Notes: generated by a model from the letters alone, not told the origin. DNA of 64,000 nucleotides from Micavibrio sp. (GCA_028290825.1 JAQGJB010000015.1:31599-95598), one strand, 5' to 3'. Numbered from the stretch's first letter, positions 8,748-18,391 are shown. A program made the numbers and translations.

Positions 8748-11396
8748 TTTTTTCTTCACCGCCGATTTTTCGCGGATGGCCGCCTGGGCCGCCGCGAGCC
8801 TTGCGATCGGCACGCGGTAGGGTGAACAGGAAACGTAATCAAGCCCCATGCTTTCGCAGAAAGCGATTGAGGCCGGATCGCCGCCGTGTTCGCCGCAGAT
8901 GCCAAGCTTCATGTCCTTGCGCACGGCGCGGCCCTTTTGTCCGGCGATTTGCATCAGCTGGCCCACGCCTTCGGTATCGAGTGTGGCGAACGGGTCGCGG
9001 GCAAAAATTCCCTGACGGATATAATCGGGCATGAACATTCCGGAATCGTCGCGGCTGAGCCCCAGCGTGGTCTGGGTCAGGTCGTTGGTGCCGAAACTGA
9101 AAAACGCGGCACCGCTTTCGGCGATTTTGTCAGCCATCAATGCCGCGCGCGGCAGCTCGATCATAGTGCCGACGCTGTAGATGACATTTTTCCCCTTGGC
9201 CGTTTCGTCGATCAGGTTTTTGAGGATCGTGAATTCGACATCGGTTGCGATCAGCGGGATCATAATTTCAGGTGTGGCCCCCGTTTCCAGCGCCGCATCG
9301 AAAATCGCCCTGGCCTGCATCGCGTAGATTTCCGGGAAGGTAATGCCGAGGCGGCAACCGCGATGGCCAAGCATCGGATTTTGTTCATGCAGTTCACCGA
9401 GACGGCGGCGCACCTGTTCCGAGTCGATCTTCGCCAGATCGGCAAAAGCCTGAATGTCTTCGTCGGATTGCGGCAGGAATTCATGCAACGGCGGATCAAG
9501 CAGGCGGATGGTGACGGGCAGCCCCTTCATGATGGTAAAGAGTTCGGCAAAATCGCTACGCTGGGCCGGGAGGAGTTTATCGAGCGCTTCTTTCCGCGCC
9601 TCCACCGTGCGGGCGAAGATCATTTCGCGCACATGCTGAATCCGGGTGGGTTCGAAAAACATATGTTCGGTGCGGCAGAGGCCGATCCCCTGCGCGCCGA
9701 AACCACGCGCAACTTTGGCATCCAGCGGCGTTTCGGCATTGGCGCGGACTTTCATCCGCGCATGGGCGTCGGCCCAGCCCATGATGGTGGCGAAATCATC
9801 GGAGAGTTGCGGTTTGACGGTTGCCACCTTCCCCAGCATAACCTCCCCCGTGCTGCCATCGATGGTAATCAGATCGCCCTCGCGTATGACATGGTCGCCG
9901 ATGCGCATGACTTTCTGTTCAGAATCGATGTGGATCGACCCGGCCCCGGCGACACAGGCGCGGCCCATGCCGCGCGCGACAACCGCCGCGTGACTGGTCA
10001 TCCCTCCGCGTGTAGTCAGGATACCGGCGGCGGCATGCATGCCGTGAATATCCTCAGGGCTGGTTTCCTTGCGCGAGAGGATGACTTTTGTGCCGTCCTT
10101 TGCACGTTCCTCCGCCTCATCGGCGGTGAAGATGACGATGCCGCTGGCGGCGCCCGGCGATGCGGGCAGGCCCTTGGCCACAATATGTTTGTGCGCACCG
10201 GGGTCGAGGGTCGGGTGCAGTAACTGATCGAGGGCCTGGGGATCGAGGCGAAGTAACGCCTCGTCTTCGCCAATCAGTTTTTCGGCGACCATATCAACGG
10301 CGATTTTCAGGGCGGCGGCAGAGGTGCGTTTCCCGGCACGGGTCTGCAGCATATAAAGTTTGCCGCTTTGCACGGTGAATTCGATGTCCTGCATGTCGCG
10401 GTAGTGTTTTTCGAGTTTCAGGCGGACGTCGCAGAGTTGTTTAAACACATCTGGCATGACCTCCTCCATCGATGGCAGATCGCTGCCTTCCTTGTTGCGG
10501 CCATTCACGGTCAGGGATTGGGGCGTGCGGATGCCGGCCACGACGTCTTCGCCCTGAGCATTGACGAGGTATTCACCGTAGAAATAATTCTCGCCCGTCG
10601 AAGGATCGCGGGTAAAGGCAACGCCTGTTGCACAATCGTCGCCCATATTGCCGAACACCATGGCCTGAACGTTGACGGCCGTGCCCCATTCTTCGGGGAT
10701 ATCATGAATACGGCGATAGGTTATGGCGCGCGGGGTCATCCACGATTTGAAGACCGCGCCGATAGCGCCCCATAATTGTTCCTGGGGGTCCATCGGGAAG
10801 GGTTTTCCCATTTTCTTTTTCACCACAGCCTTATAGGCCGCGACGATGTCGCGCAGATGGACGGCGGAGAGGTCGTTGTCCTGATGGACATCGTTATCCA
10901 GTTTGCTGCGCTCCAGGATATCTTCAAATTCATGATGCGGCACTTCCAGAACGACATCGCCATACATCTGGATGAAACGGCGGTAGGAATCCCAGGCGAA
11001 ACGTTCGTCGCCGGACTGGGCGGCCAGGCCACGCACCGTTTCATCGTTCAGGCCAAGGTTAAGAACGGTATCCATCATGCCCGGCATCGAGGCGCGGGCA
11101 CCGGAACGGACGGAGACGAGCAGCGGGTTCGTGGCATCGCCAAATTTTGCGCCGATAGCCTTTTCGACTTTTGCCAGTCCTTCCGCCACCTGATCTTTCA
11201 GGTCGGCGGGATAGGTATTTTTATTCTGGTAGAACGCCGTGCAGACCTCGGTCGTGACGGTGAAACCCGCCGGGACCGGCAGGCCCAGCGTCGCCATCTC
11301 GGCCAGGTTTGCGCCCTTGCCGCCGAGGAGATTTTTCATGTCGGCGCGTCCATCCGATTTGCCTGCGCCGAAGCTGTATACCCATTGTGCGGCCAT
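8736..11396 (-). CDS. ppdK: Pyruvate, phosphate dikinase
   Basis: MAAQWVYSFGAGKSDGRADMKNLLGGKGANLAEM...; GGMTSHAAVVARGMG; C-terminal FFSFGTNDLTQTTLG, LGICGEHGGDP. Start taken at internal ATG 11396 rather than the ORF start 11507. Confidence 0.95.
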   Translation of the reverse strand: MAAQWVYSFGAGKSDGRADMKNLLGGKGANLAEMATLGLPVPAGFTVTTEVCTAFYQNKNTYPADLKDQVAEGLAKVEKAIGAKFGDATNPLLVSVRSGARASMPGMMDTVLNLGLNDETVRGLAAQSGDERFAWDSYRRFIQMYGDVVLEVPHHEFEDILERSKLDNDVHQDNDLSAVHLRDIVAAYKAVVKKKMGKPFPMDPQEQLWGAIGAVFKSWMTPRAITYRRIHDIPEEWGTAVNVQAMVFGNMGDDCATGVAFTRDPSTGENYFYGEYLVNAQGEDVVAGIRTPQSLTVNGRNKEGSDLPSMEEVMPDVFKQLCDVRLKLEKHYRDMQDIEFTVQSGKLYMLQTRAGKRTSAAALKIAVDMVAEKLIGEDEALLRLDPQALDQLLHPTLDPGAHKHIVAKGLPASPGAASGIVIFTADEAEERAKDGTKVILSRKETSPEDIHGMHAAAGILTTRGGMTSHAAVVARGMGRACVAGAGSIHIDSEQKVMRIGDHVIREGDLITIDGSTGEVMLGKVATVKPQLSDDFATIMGWADAHARMKVRANAETPLDAKVARGFGAQGIGLCRTEHMFFEPTRIQHVREMIFARTVEARKEALDKLLPAQRSDFAELFTIMKGLPVTIRLLDPPLHEFLPQSDEDIQAFADLAKIDSEQVRRRLGELHEQNPMLGHRGCRLGITFPEIYAMQARAIFDAALETGATPEIMIPLIATDVEFTILKNLIDETAKGKNVIYSVGTMIELPRAALMADKIAESGAAFFSFGTNDLTQTTLGLSRDDSGMFMPDYIRQGIFARDPFATLDTEGVGQLMQIAGQKGRAVRKDMKLGICGEHGGDPASIAFCESMGLDYVSCSPYRVPIARLAAAQAAIREKSAVKKKVAA

Positions 11397-11684
11397 GCTT
11401 TTAACTTTCCCAAATACGGTGTGATGACGCAGAAAGCCTAGCCGATTCTGATGGGCCTGTCTTGCGGAGGCGCGACGGGTGATAGCGGCCTGCGCGCCAG
11501 CGGACAACGAACATTTTCTGCGCGTTGAGATATAAATCGTAAGCCGAGTATGGGATATTATTCCTATATTGTCAAGGTTTATGAGCGTCCACTCAGAGGC
11601 GCATTAATAACGGTATTTATTGCCTGACCTTCGGGAATGCCCTTTTAATATTAGAAAAAAGATGTTTAGATTTAAGCGTATTCA

Positions 11685-11715
11685 TTGACAGGCTTATTTA
11701 GGTTGTGCTTATGTA
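11685..11715 (+). promoter_or_regulatory. Candidate sigma70-like promoter (TTGACA-N18/19-TATGTA)
   Basis: TTGACA at 11685 and TATGTA at 11710 in AT-rich region upstream of 11750 CDS; spacer slightly long. Confidence 0.35.
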
Positions 11716-11749
11716 AACCATAATAAGATAAAACAGGCTGGGAACCTTC

Positions 11750-12370
11750 ATGAAAAAATACATCGGCAAAGGTGTTGCTAACGACTTTTATAATGCGTTG
11801 CAGGACGCCAGGTCTTCTTTCTCTGCGGAAGAGATTCAGGAATATGCTCCTGAAACGATTGAAGAAATGTTCCAGGTTCAGCTTAACGTTAATATCCGCG
11901 CCGCCGCCGAAATGCACAGCAATGCCGGAAATCCTAAGACCGCAACAGTGCTTTTGGACTTCGCCAATTATGATTTCCCCGATTACAGGGAAATTTTCAA
12001 CGTGAAGGATTCCGTTCGCCTCGGCCAGGGGATAGCGAAAATAGTAAAAAGGACGCTGAGCGATATCCGGCACCTGCCTGCGCTGGAGAACGAGGAACCT
12101 TTCGATCCCAATCCATGGCCCGATTATAATGAGATGTTCGGTGCGGCGGAAGCCGCACGTCAGGGCAGTGCGGCGGTGGCAAGCCTGCGGAACCTGCTTG
12201 CCGCCGTTGCCAAAATACCTGTGCCGCAGAATGTGACCGGGGATAAGCAGGCCTGGGCGGAATTCACCAATACACTTGGCCTCAAAAAGCTGGCAGACAG
12301 CAAGTCTACAGAGACTTCACCAGCATCAGACAAAGATCGTCGTCAACCGGATGGACCGCAAATGGCCTGA
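11750..12370 (+). CDS. Hypothetical protein
   Basis: 206-aa ORF preceded by promoter-like sequence; no recognised family. Confidence 0.7.
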   Translation: MKKYIGKGVANDFYNALQDARSSFSAEEIQEYAPETIEEMFQVQLNVNIRAAAEMHSNAGNPKTATVLLDFANYDFPDYREIFNVKDSVRLGQGIAKIVKRTLSDIRHLPALENEEPFDPNPWPDYNEMFGAAEAARQGSAAVASLRNLLAAVAKIPVPQNVTGDKQAWAEFTNTLGLKKLADSKSTETSPASDKDRRQPDGPQMA

Positions 12371-12824
12371 CCGGTTGCCGGTCCCAGGTTATCCCCTGCC
12401 CGTCGGGAATATAGCCCATTCTTGCATAGAGCCTTTGCGCCGCGCCGTAGCTTTGTGTCAGACCGACGGCAAGGCCGATTTCTACACGGCCACGTTCACG
12501 CGCCAGATTTTCACAGGCAGCGACAAGTTTTTTACCCAGACCTTTACGGCGGTGATCCGGAAGGACGTTGAGATCCTGCAGTTCCGGGATTTTGAGACGA
12601 GAGAATAACTGATAGGCCGGTGTCCAGTTCAGGATGACATAGCCGACGGGCACGGCACCGATGAAGCAAAGAACGACGCTGCGTTCCCCGGCGGCAACGC
12701 TCTGGAATAAAAGCTCGGCAAAATCGGTTTCGCTGCGGCTTTGCAGCACAGCCTCCAGCACCGCAATATGGATTTTATCTTCCGGCAAGGCCAGGCGGAT
12801 TGTGATGTCTTCGGATCCGGTCAT
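12306..12824 (-). CDS. GNAT family N-acetyltransferase
   Basis: IRLALPEDKIHIAVLEAV...LQDLNVLPDHRRKGLGKKLVAACENLARERG...YGAAQRLYARMGY; start taken at ATG 12824. Overlaps the end of the convergent 11750 ORF. Confidence 0.88.
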   Translation of the reverse strand: MTGSEDITIRLALPEDKIHIAVLEAVLQSRSETDFAELLFQSVAAGERSVVLCFIGAVPVGYVILNWTPAYQLFSRLKIPELQDLNVLPDHRRKGLGKKLVAACENLARERGRVEIGLAVGLTQSYGAAQRLYARMGYIPDGQGITWDRQPVRPFAVHPVDDDLCLMLVKSL

Positions 12825-12951
12825 GGTGCCACAATACCTTGATTTTGCCTTAAACGAAGCAAATTCTGCCCCAATTCCGCCATCAGCCCGGCAGCTAAAT
12901 AAGGGTGGTTTTGAAACCATAACGCAAACTCTTTTAAGGATAATACCTATT

Positions 12952-13200
12952 ATGAAACTCAAGAATGTTCTGATCCTGTCTGCTGCTGTTGTCGCTCTGG
13001 GCATGGGCTCCGTTTCCGTCAGCAAGGCTTTTGCCGCCGGTGAACCGGCTGTGGCCGCAACCACGGATGTTAAAGTAGATGCGCCGAAAGTAGAAAAAGT
13101 AAAAAAAGCCGCCCACCATAAAAAGCATGCCAAGCATAGCGCCCATAAAGGAATGAAAAAAGAAGTTGCTCCTGCTGAAGTACCGGCCACAAACCAGTAA
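12952..13200 (+). CDS. Small secreted Lys/His-rich protein
   Basis: 82 aa with signal peptide MKLKNVLILSAAVVALGMGSVSVSKAFA and KKAAHHKKHAKHSAHKGMKK tail; terminator follows. Confidence 0.7.
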   Translation: MKLKNVLILSAAVVALGMGSVSVSKAFAAGEPAVAATTDVKVDAPKVEKVKKAAHHKKHAKHSAHKGMKKEVAPAEVPATNQ

Positions 13201-13235
13201 ACGACTGAATTCTTTTTAAACGACTGAATTCTTTT
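13198..13235 (+). repeat. Exact 19-bp tandem duplication TAAACGACTGAATTCTTTT x2
   Basis: Both copies read directly: 13198-13216 and 13217-13235; first copy includes the stop codon of the preceding gene. Confidence 0.95.
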
Positions 13236-13238
13236 AAA

Positions 13239-13266
13239 GGCCGGGTTGATCAGACCCGGCCTTTTT
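13239..13266 (+). terminator. Rho-independent terminator GGCCGGGT-N7-ACCCGGCC-TTTTT
   Basis: 8-bp GC-rich perfect stem followed by T-run. Confidence 0.88.
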
Positions 13267-13375
13267 ATTAAAAACCTGCTGGAAAAAAAGTTCCAATAAA
13301 GATTTTGATTTTGGGACTAATAGTTACGGCGTCAGCGCCCTAGCTAGATGTCGGACGAAAACTTTTCAGGAGATT

Positions 13376-13837
13376 ATGATGTTAACCAGAACACTTTTAA
13401 CGACCGCTGCCGTGCTGACACTCGGCTTTGCCGGATCTGCGCAGGCTGCGGGCCTGTTGTCATCTACAGGTGTATCGGTGAATACGCCGGTTGCGAATGT
13501 CGGCGCTAACACCAATGTTAATACAGGCGTCAACGCACGCGAATATCAGGGCCGGACGTCGGCTGGTGTTAATGCCGACGGTTCGCTGGATAGCCGCACG
13601 ACGGAAAGAAGCGCGACGCGGGACATGGACGGTACAGTCACCACACGCAACCGCATCCGTGAAAGCCACTCCGCCGGCACTTCGGCCAATACGCAGGCCG
13701 ATATCAACACAGACAGCAATGTCTACAGCGAAACCAGCGTGCGGAACGAGCGTATGCGGGAAGATATGGACAACAATACCAATGTTCATGCCGGGGCGAA
13801 CGTTGCAACCGGTTCGTCTTTCAGCCTGAACCAGTAA
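13376..13837 (+). CDS. Secreted hypothetical protein, Asn/Thr/Val-rich
   Basis: Signal peptide (MLTRTLLTTAAVLTLGFAGSAQAAG), then low-complexity NTNVNTGVN-type sequence; terminator follows. Confidence 0.7.
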   Translation: MMLTRTLLTTAAVLTLGFAGSAQAAGLLSSTGVSVNTPVANVGANTNVNTGVNAREYQGRTSAGVNADGSLDSRTTERSATRDMDGTVTTRNRIRESHSAGTSANTQADINTDSNVYSETSVRNERMREDMDNNTNVHAGANVATGSSFSLNQ

Positions 13838-13860
13838 ACGCTCTTTCTTTACAGAATGCG

Positions 13861-13892
13861 AAAGCCGGGTTATATCTTAACCCGGCTTTTTC
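13861..13892 (+). terminator. Rho-independent terminator AAAGCCGGGTTA-N5-TAACCCGGCTTT-TT
   Basis: 12-bp perfect stem plus T-run, just after 13376 CDS. Confidence 0.9.
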
Positions 13893-13912
13893 ATTGTAAC
13901 CGAGGATCATTT

Positions 13913-15499
13913 ATGTCGACCGCTGCCCAGGAAAAATCACCCGAAAAATCATTGCCCGAAACCGCACCTGCCAAGGATATGAAGGATATCGTCGCCCTGT
14001 GCAAACGCCGCGGCTTTATTTTTGCGGCATCGGATATTTACGGCGGCATTAACGGGTTCTGGGATTACGGGCCGCTTGGGGTCGAACTGAAAAACAATTT
14101 GCGCGATCTGTGGTGGAAATCCATGGTGCTATGCCCGCCGCTGGGGCCGAAGGGCACGGCGTATGAAGGGCAGCCGGTTGATATCGTCGGCCTGGATTCA
14201 TCGATCATCCAGAATCCGAAAGCGTGGGAGGCCTCGGGCCATGTCGGCGGTTTCTCCGACCCGATGGTGGATGACCGCGAGACGAAACTGCGTTACCGCG
14301 CCGATCACCTGGTCGCCTATTCCTGGAACAAGGGCAACGCAGAAAAACCGGTTTACATCGCCCTGCAGGACGGGATGGAGGATGAAGACAAGATCAAGCG
14401 TCTGAAGAAGCTCGGCTTCAGCCAGGAATTGAGCGAGTACACCAGGACGCCGTTTACCGATCCTTCCATTCTCGCCAACCTTGATAAAGTCATCGGACCG
14501 GATGCGAAAGAGGCCGGAACGCTGACGGAGCCGAAACAATTCAACCTGATGTTTCACACCTTCATCGGCGCGACCGGCGGGGAAGAGAACAAGGCGTATC
14601 TGCGCCCCGAAACAGCGCAGGGGATTTTTCTCAATTTCAAAAATGTCGTCGATTCAAGCCGTGTGCGCGTACCGTTCGGGATTGCGCAAATCGGCAAAGC
14701 CTTCCGCAACGAGGTCAACCCGCGCAATTTCATCTTCCGTTCCCGTGAATTCGAGCAGATGGAAATGGAATGGTTCTGCCATCCCGATGAAGCAAAAATC
14801 TGGCGTGATTTCTGGTTTGAGGAACGTTCGAAATTCTGGAAGGCGATCGGCCTGCGTTCCGATAATCTGCGCATGCGCCAGCACGATCAGGACGAACTTT
14901 CCCACTATGCCAAGGCGGGTCTCGGGACGGCGGATATTGAATACCGCTTCCCATTCACCGCGCCGGATTTTGGCGAACTGGAAGGCATCGCCCACCGCTG
15001 CGATTTCGACCTGACGCAGCATCAGGCGCATTCCAAAGTGAAACTGGAATACCTCGACCCGGTTACTCAGCAGAAATTCATGCCGCATGTGATTGAACCG
15101 GCGGCAGGTCTGACGCGCGGCGTTCTGGCGATGATTACCGAAGCGTTTACGATCGATCCGAACCGTCCATCGGGGGTCTATCTCGACTTCCACCCGGCCC
15201 TCGCGCCGAAGAAAGCCGCGATCCTGCCACTGACCGCGAAGGACGAGCACCCGGTGATTGCCACAAAACTCTACATGGAACTGCGCAACGACTTCGCCGT
15301 CGATCTGGACATCAAACAGAACATCGGCAAACGTTACGCGCGCCAGGACGAGATCGGCACGCCGTATTGCTTTACCATCGACGACCAGACCGTCGCCGAT
15401 CAGACCGTAACGGTGCGTGAGCGGAATACGATGAAGCAGGAACGGATCGGGCTGGATCATGTCGCTGAATATCTGCGAAAGAATATCAAGGCGATTTAA
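13913..15499 (+). CDS. glyS: Glycyl-tRNA synthetase, single-chain (alpha2-type)
   Basis: KDIVALCKRRGFIFAASDIYGGINGFWDYGPLGVELKNNLRDLWW...RPETAQGIFLNFKNV...RVPFGIAQIGKAFRNEVNPRNFIFRSREFEQMEMEWF. Start at 13913 because the upstream extension crosses a terminator. Confidence 0.95.
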   Translation: MSTAAQEKSPEKSLPETAPAKDMKDIVALCKRRGFIFAASDIYGGINGFWDYGPLGVELKNNLRDLWWKSMVLCPPLGPKGTAYEGQPVDIVGLDSSIIQNPKAWEASGHVGGFSDPMVDDRETKLRYRADHLVAYSWNKGNAEKPVYIALQDGMEDEDKIKRLKKLGFSQELSEYTRTPFTDPSILANLDKVIGPDAKEAGTLTEPKQFNLMFHTFIGATGGEENKAYLRPETAQGIFLNFKNVVDSSRVRVPFGIAQIGKAFRNEVNPRNFIFRSREFEQMEMEWFCHPDEAKIWRDFWFEERSKFWKAIGLRSDNLRMRQHDQDELSHYAKAGLGTADIEYRFPFTAPDFGELEGIAHRCDFDLTQHQAHSKVKLEYLDPVTQQKFMPHVIEPAAGLTRGVLAMITEAFTIDPNRPSGVYLDFHPALAPKKAAILPLTAKDEHPVIATKLYMELRNDFAVDLDIKQNIGKRYARQDEIGTPYCFTIDDQTVADQTVTVRERNTMKQERIGLDHVAEYLRKNIKAI

Positions 15500-15502
15500 G
15501 GA

Positions 15503-15538
15503 TTAAGAAAAAGGAGCCGGAAGGCTCCTTTTTCTTAA
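15503..15538. terminator. Bidirectional terminator TTAAGAAAAAGGAGCC-GGAA-GGCTCCTTTTTCTTAA
   Basis: Perfect 16-bp inverted repeat between convergent glyS and S49 peptidase genes. Confidence 0.92.
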
Positions 15539-16416
15539 AGCCCGAACCGGCTCCAGAAACTGCGGTCTTCCACGGCAGCCATTAAGTCATCCGCCCAGTT
15601 TTCAATTTTCAGGCCGCGCGGCAGGAAGGGGAAGAGTTTTTTGTCGGGAGAGAGTTCGACGAGGCGGACATCCTGGCCGTATTTTTCCCTGAGGACGGAG
15701 GCACAGTCGCCGATGGCGTCGATTAATCCCATGTCGAGCGCGACACTGCCCAGCCAGAAGCGGCCTTCGAACAGTTCGTCGTCCCGGCCGTTCAGTTTGC
15801 TGCCGCGGCGGCTTTTCACCCAGTCAATGAAGTGACGGTGCATGTCGTGCTGGATATCTTTCAGGCGGGCGACGTCTTCCGGCTTTTCCGGGAGGAACGG
15901 GTCGAGCATGGATTTTTCACGGCCGGAGGTATGCAGGCGGCGTTTGATGCCGTGTTTATCGATAAAATCCTCAAACCCGAACCCGGCGGAGATGACGCCG
16001 ATGGAGCCGACGATGGAGGTTTCCTGGGCATAGATCTGGTCCGCCGCGCAGGCGAGCCAGTAGCCGCCGGAAGCCGCAACATCTTCGACAAAGGCGATCA
16101 CGGAAATCTGCTTTTCATCGGCAAGGCGGCGGATCATGCCGCCGATCAGTTGCGATTGAGCCGGTGCGCCGCCGGGGGAATTGATGATCAGGGCGATGGC
16201 CGGAGCCTTTTCCATGGCAAAAGCCTTGTCGATCAGTTTACCGACTTTGGCATGCGATATGCCGCCGCGTTTCATGGTCGAATCCGCGATAACACCAGCG
16301 AGACGGATCACCGGAATTTTTGGGCCGCGTTTGAAGAACCTGCCGACCAGCGGCAGGGTTTCAAGCTTCTTCCAGTTGAAGGGGGATTCGTCGAGGTCTT
16401 TGAAGGGATCTGTCAT
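15535..16416 (-). CDS. S49 family peptidase (SppA-like)
   Basis: ALIINSPGGAPAQSQLIGGMIRRLADEKQISVIAFVEDVAASGGYWLACAADQIYAQETSIVGSIGVI, typical S49 core. Confidence 0.93.
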   Translation of the reverse strand: MTDPFKDLDESPFNWKKLETLPLVGRFFKRGPKIPVIRLAGVIADSTMKRGGISHAKVGKLIDKAFAMEKAPAIALIINSPGGAPAQSQLIGGMIRRLADEKQISVIAFVEDVAASGGYWLACAADQIYAQETSIVGSIGVISAGFGFEDFIDKHGIKRRLHTSGREKSMLDPFLPEKPEDVARLKDIQHDMHRHFIDWVKSRRGSKLNGRDDELFEGRFWLGSVALDMGLIDAIGDCASVLREKYGQDVRLVELSPDKKLFPFLPRGLKIENWADDLMAAVEDRSFWSRFGL

Positions 16417-16642
16417 GGAGAGAAATATATACCGGGCTGCCCGTTTAGCCAGATGAAATCACCATGTCGAAGCGGTGACAGATGACGAAAGGTCGAAAAA
16501 AATATGTCTGAACATTCTGGAAACTGCCTTTAATTGTGGCGGAAAGACCTTATTTCCAGGCCGGGGGATGGACGCGGGGCGTGCGTATTTAATGGTAAGA
16601 ACGGCGCGACAATGTCGTTCATCATCACTGAGGAGAAAGATT

Positions 16643-16978
16643 ATGAAACGCACACTTAAATCAGCTCTGGCATCCCGTGCGGTAGCTTCCCTGGTTCTGG
16701 CCGGCGCCGTATTTGCCATTCTGGCCGGTTCGTCGCATGAAGCGAAAGCGGATACGAAAATTTACTTCGGCTTTGGCAACCCTGCCCCGGTTGTCTATAC
16801 ACAGCCCCGCGTGATTTACAACCAGCCACGCCCGGTTTATTACCGCCCGGCACCGGTCTATTACACGCCGGTCCAGCAGGTGGTTTACCGCCCCTCCTGG
16901 GACAATAACCACGGATGGGACAGAAACCGTTATGACCATCATGGCCGGGGTCATGGCAACGACCATGGTCACCGTTAA
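16643..16978 (+). CDS. Small secreted protein with Tyr-Pro-rich core and His-rich tail
   Basis: Signal-like N-terminus; VVYTQPRVIYNQPRPVYYRPAPVYYTPVQQVVYRP and DHHGRGHGNDHGHR; start at ATG 16643 preceded by GAGGAGAAAG. Confidence 0.75.
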   Translation: MKRTLKSALASRAVASLVLAGAVFAILAGSSHEAKADTKIYFGFGNPAPVVYTQPRVIYNQPRPVYYRPAPVYYTPVQQVVYRPSWDNNHGWDRNRYDHHGRGHGNDHGHR

Positions 16979-17014
16979 GAAATTCCCTGACCAAGGTAAG
17001 CTATGAAATATGCA

Positions 17015-17040
17015 CGGCCCTCCCCCACGGGAGGGGCCGA
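17015..17040. terminator. GC-rich imperfect hairpin between convergent genes
   Basis: CGGCCCTCCCCCACGGGAGGGGCCG; little T-run, so termination is tentative. Confidence 0.4.
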
Positions 17041-17044
17041 AGCC

Positions 17045-17779
17045 TTAGAAAAGAGCGTGACCGCCGCGCAGAATTTTTTCGGCCGCCGCAGTATAGGTCC
17101 CGTCTGCATTATGAAGAATAATTCCGGGATGGAGGATGGCCGGGGCGTGGCTGTCTTTCTTTGTCCGGACGATCACACGTTTCGCCGCCTGACCTTCGCG
17201 CGGATAAAGGGGGATGATCGTGGTTTGTCCAAATCTTTTCCCTAAACCCTGCACAATTTTATCCACCGCATCGGCGCGGTGGATCATGGTCAGGGTCCCG
17301 CCATTCCTGAGCGCGTGAAAAGCACAATCAATCCAGTCCGTTAGTTCCGTTTCCTGACCTTCATGACCAAGAGCGGTCGCCCGTCCCTGATCCGGGGACG
17401 GCGTATAGGTTCCAGCCTCAAGAAAAGGAGGATTGCAAAGAACCTGCTCAACCCTTTGGTCCATCAAAGGAAAACGAAATGTTCTGATATTGCCCATAAA
17501 GAATTCACAACGATTCGTATCGTTGTTGATAGCGGCATTTTGTCGTGCAAGATCAATGTATTCAGGCTGTATATCAATGCCCGTGATGAACAGGTTGTTC
17601 ACACGGTATGCAAGGCAGAAAGATGCGCCGCCCACTCCGCAGCCGAGATCAAGAATGCGGTCGCCCGGCTTCGCCGGACAGGCGGCCGCGACCATGACGG
17701 AATCAAGGGAGGTGCGAAATCCCCCCTCCGGCTGGAGGAGGAGCACCTTTTTATCGAGGACAAAGATTTCTTCAGGCAT
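17045..17779 (-). CDS. tRNA1(Val) (adenine(37)-N6)-methyltransferase-like / class I SAM methyltransferase
   Basis: GDRILDLGCGVGGASFCLA and catalytic NPPF (EQVLCNPPFLEAG). Confidence 0.85.
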   Translation of the reverse strand: MPEEIFVLDKKVLLLQPEGGFRTSLDSVMVAAACPAKPGDRILDLGCGVGGASFCLAYRVNNLFITGIDIQPEYIDLARQNAAINNDTNRCEFFMGNIRTFRFPLMDQRVEQVLCNPPFLEAGTYTPSPDQGRATALGHEGQETELTDWIDCAFHALRNGGTLTMIHRADAVDKIVQGLGKRFGQTTIIPLYPREGQAAKRVIVRTKKDSHAPAILHPGIILHNADGTYTAAAEKILRGGHALF

Positions 17780-17835
17780 GGGTGGTTTCTAACAGGCGGG
17801 GCCTGAAAACGAAAGCCCTTACGCCGGGGCCACCC

Positions 17836-18269
17836 TTACGGGATTGCCTTCCGCACGTAATAAGCGAGAGCTTTCATTTCGTATTTTTCGAGGAACAGGG
17901 CCGTATCCCCGGTTGCCATTGCCGTGGGCACGGATTTTACAATTTCATCATCATCCGTTTCCACGCACCCGGCAATGTCGGTGAAGATATCGCAAAGCAC
18001 AATGTTCAGTATGTGAACTTCGGCCACTTCCTTATCGTTGCCGATTGGCAATGTACCGATCAGGTGGTCAAGGAATTGCAGTTCGGCTGCTTCATCCTGG
18101 GTCATTTCCGTCGCCAGGTCCTGGTCGCGGCCTTTGGCCAGCAAATCGGCCATGACGGTATTATTGAATTCTTCGCACAGGCGAACGACTTCACGGTCTG
18201 CACGTAGTCCTGCGGCTCGACCAGTTCGGGCGGGAACATCGGATTAACCGTATTGATGGAATTGTTCAT
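17836..18269 (-). pseudogene. Hypothetical protein, apparent frameshift (two overlapping frames)
   Basis: Frame A MNNSINTVNPMFPPELVEPQDYVQTVK... and frame B ...REVVRLCEEFNNTVMADLLAKGRDQDLATEMTQDEAAELQFLDHLIG... overlap near 18185-18200; each continues the other's protein-like sequence. Confidence 0.6.
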
Positions 18270-18391
18270 TATCTTCTGCCTGTCCTTTAAAAGTTTTTTA
18301 TATGCGCCATCAAAGCATGCCGGGCGGACGTTAACCGCTAAGCATTTCACATAAATTGCCCTTGCCGAAAACGCCGGATTCCTTTACTCCA

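Noticed and set aside
8886-10223. 445-aa + strand ORF antisense to ppdK
   Set aside because: Antisense shadow; ppdK motifs are unambiguous on the minus strand.
12306-13190. 294-aa version of the GNAT protein
   Set aside because: The N-terminal ~120 aa would be read through the promoter and coding sequence of the convergently placed 12952 gene; ATG 12824 is the better start.
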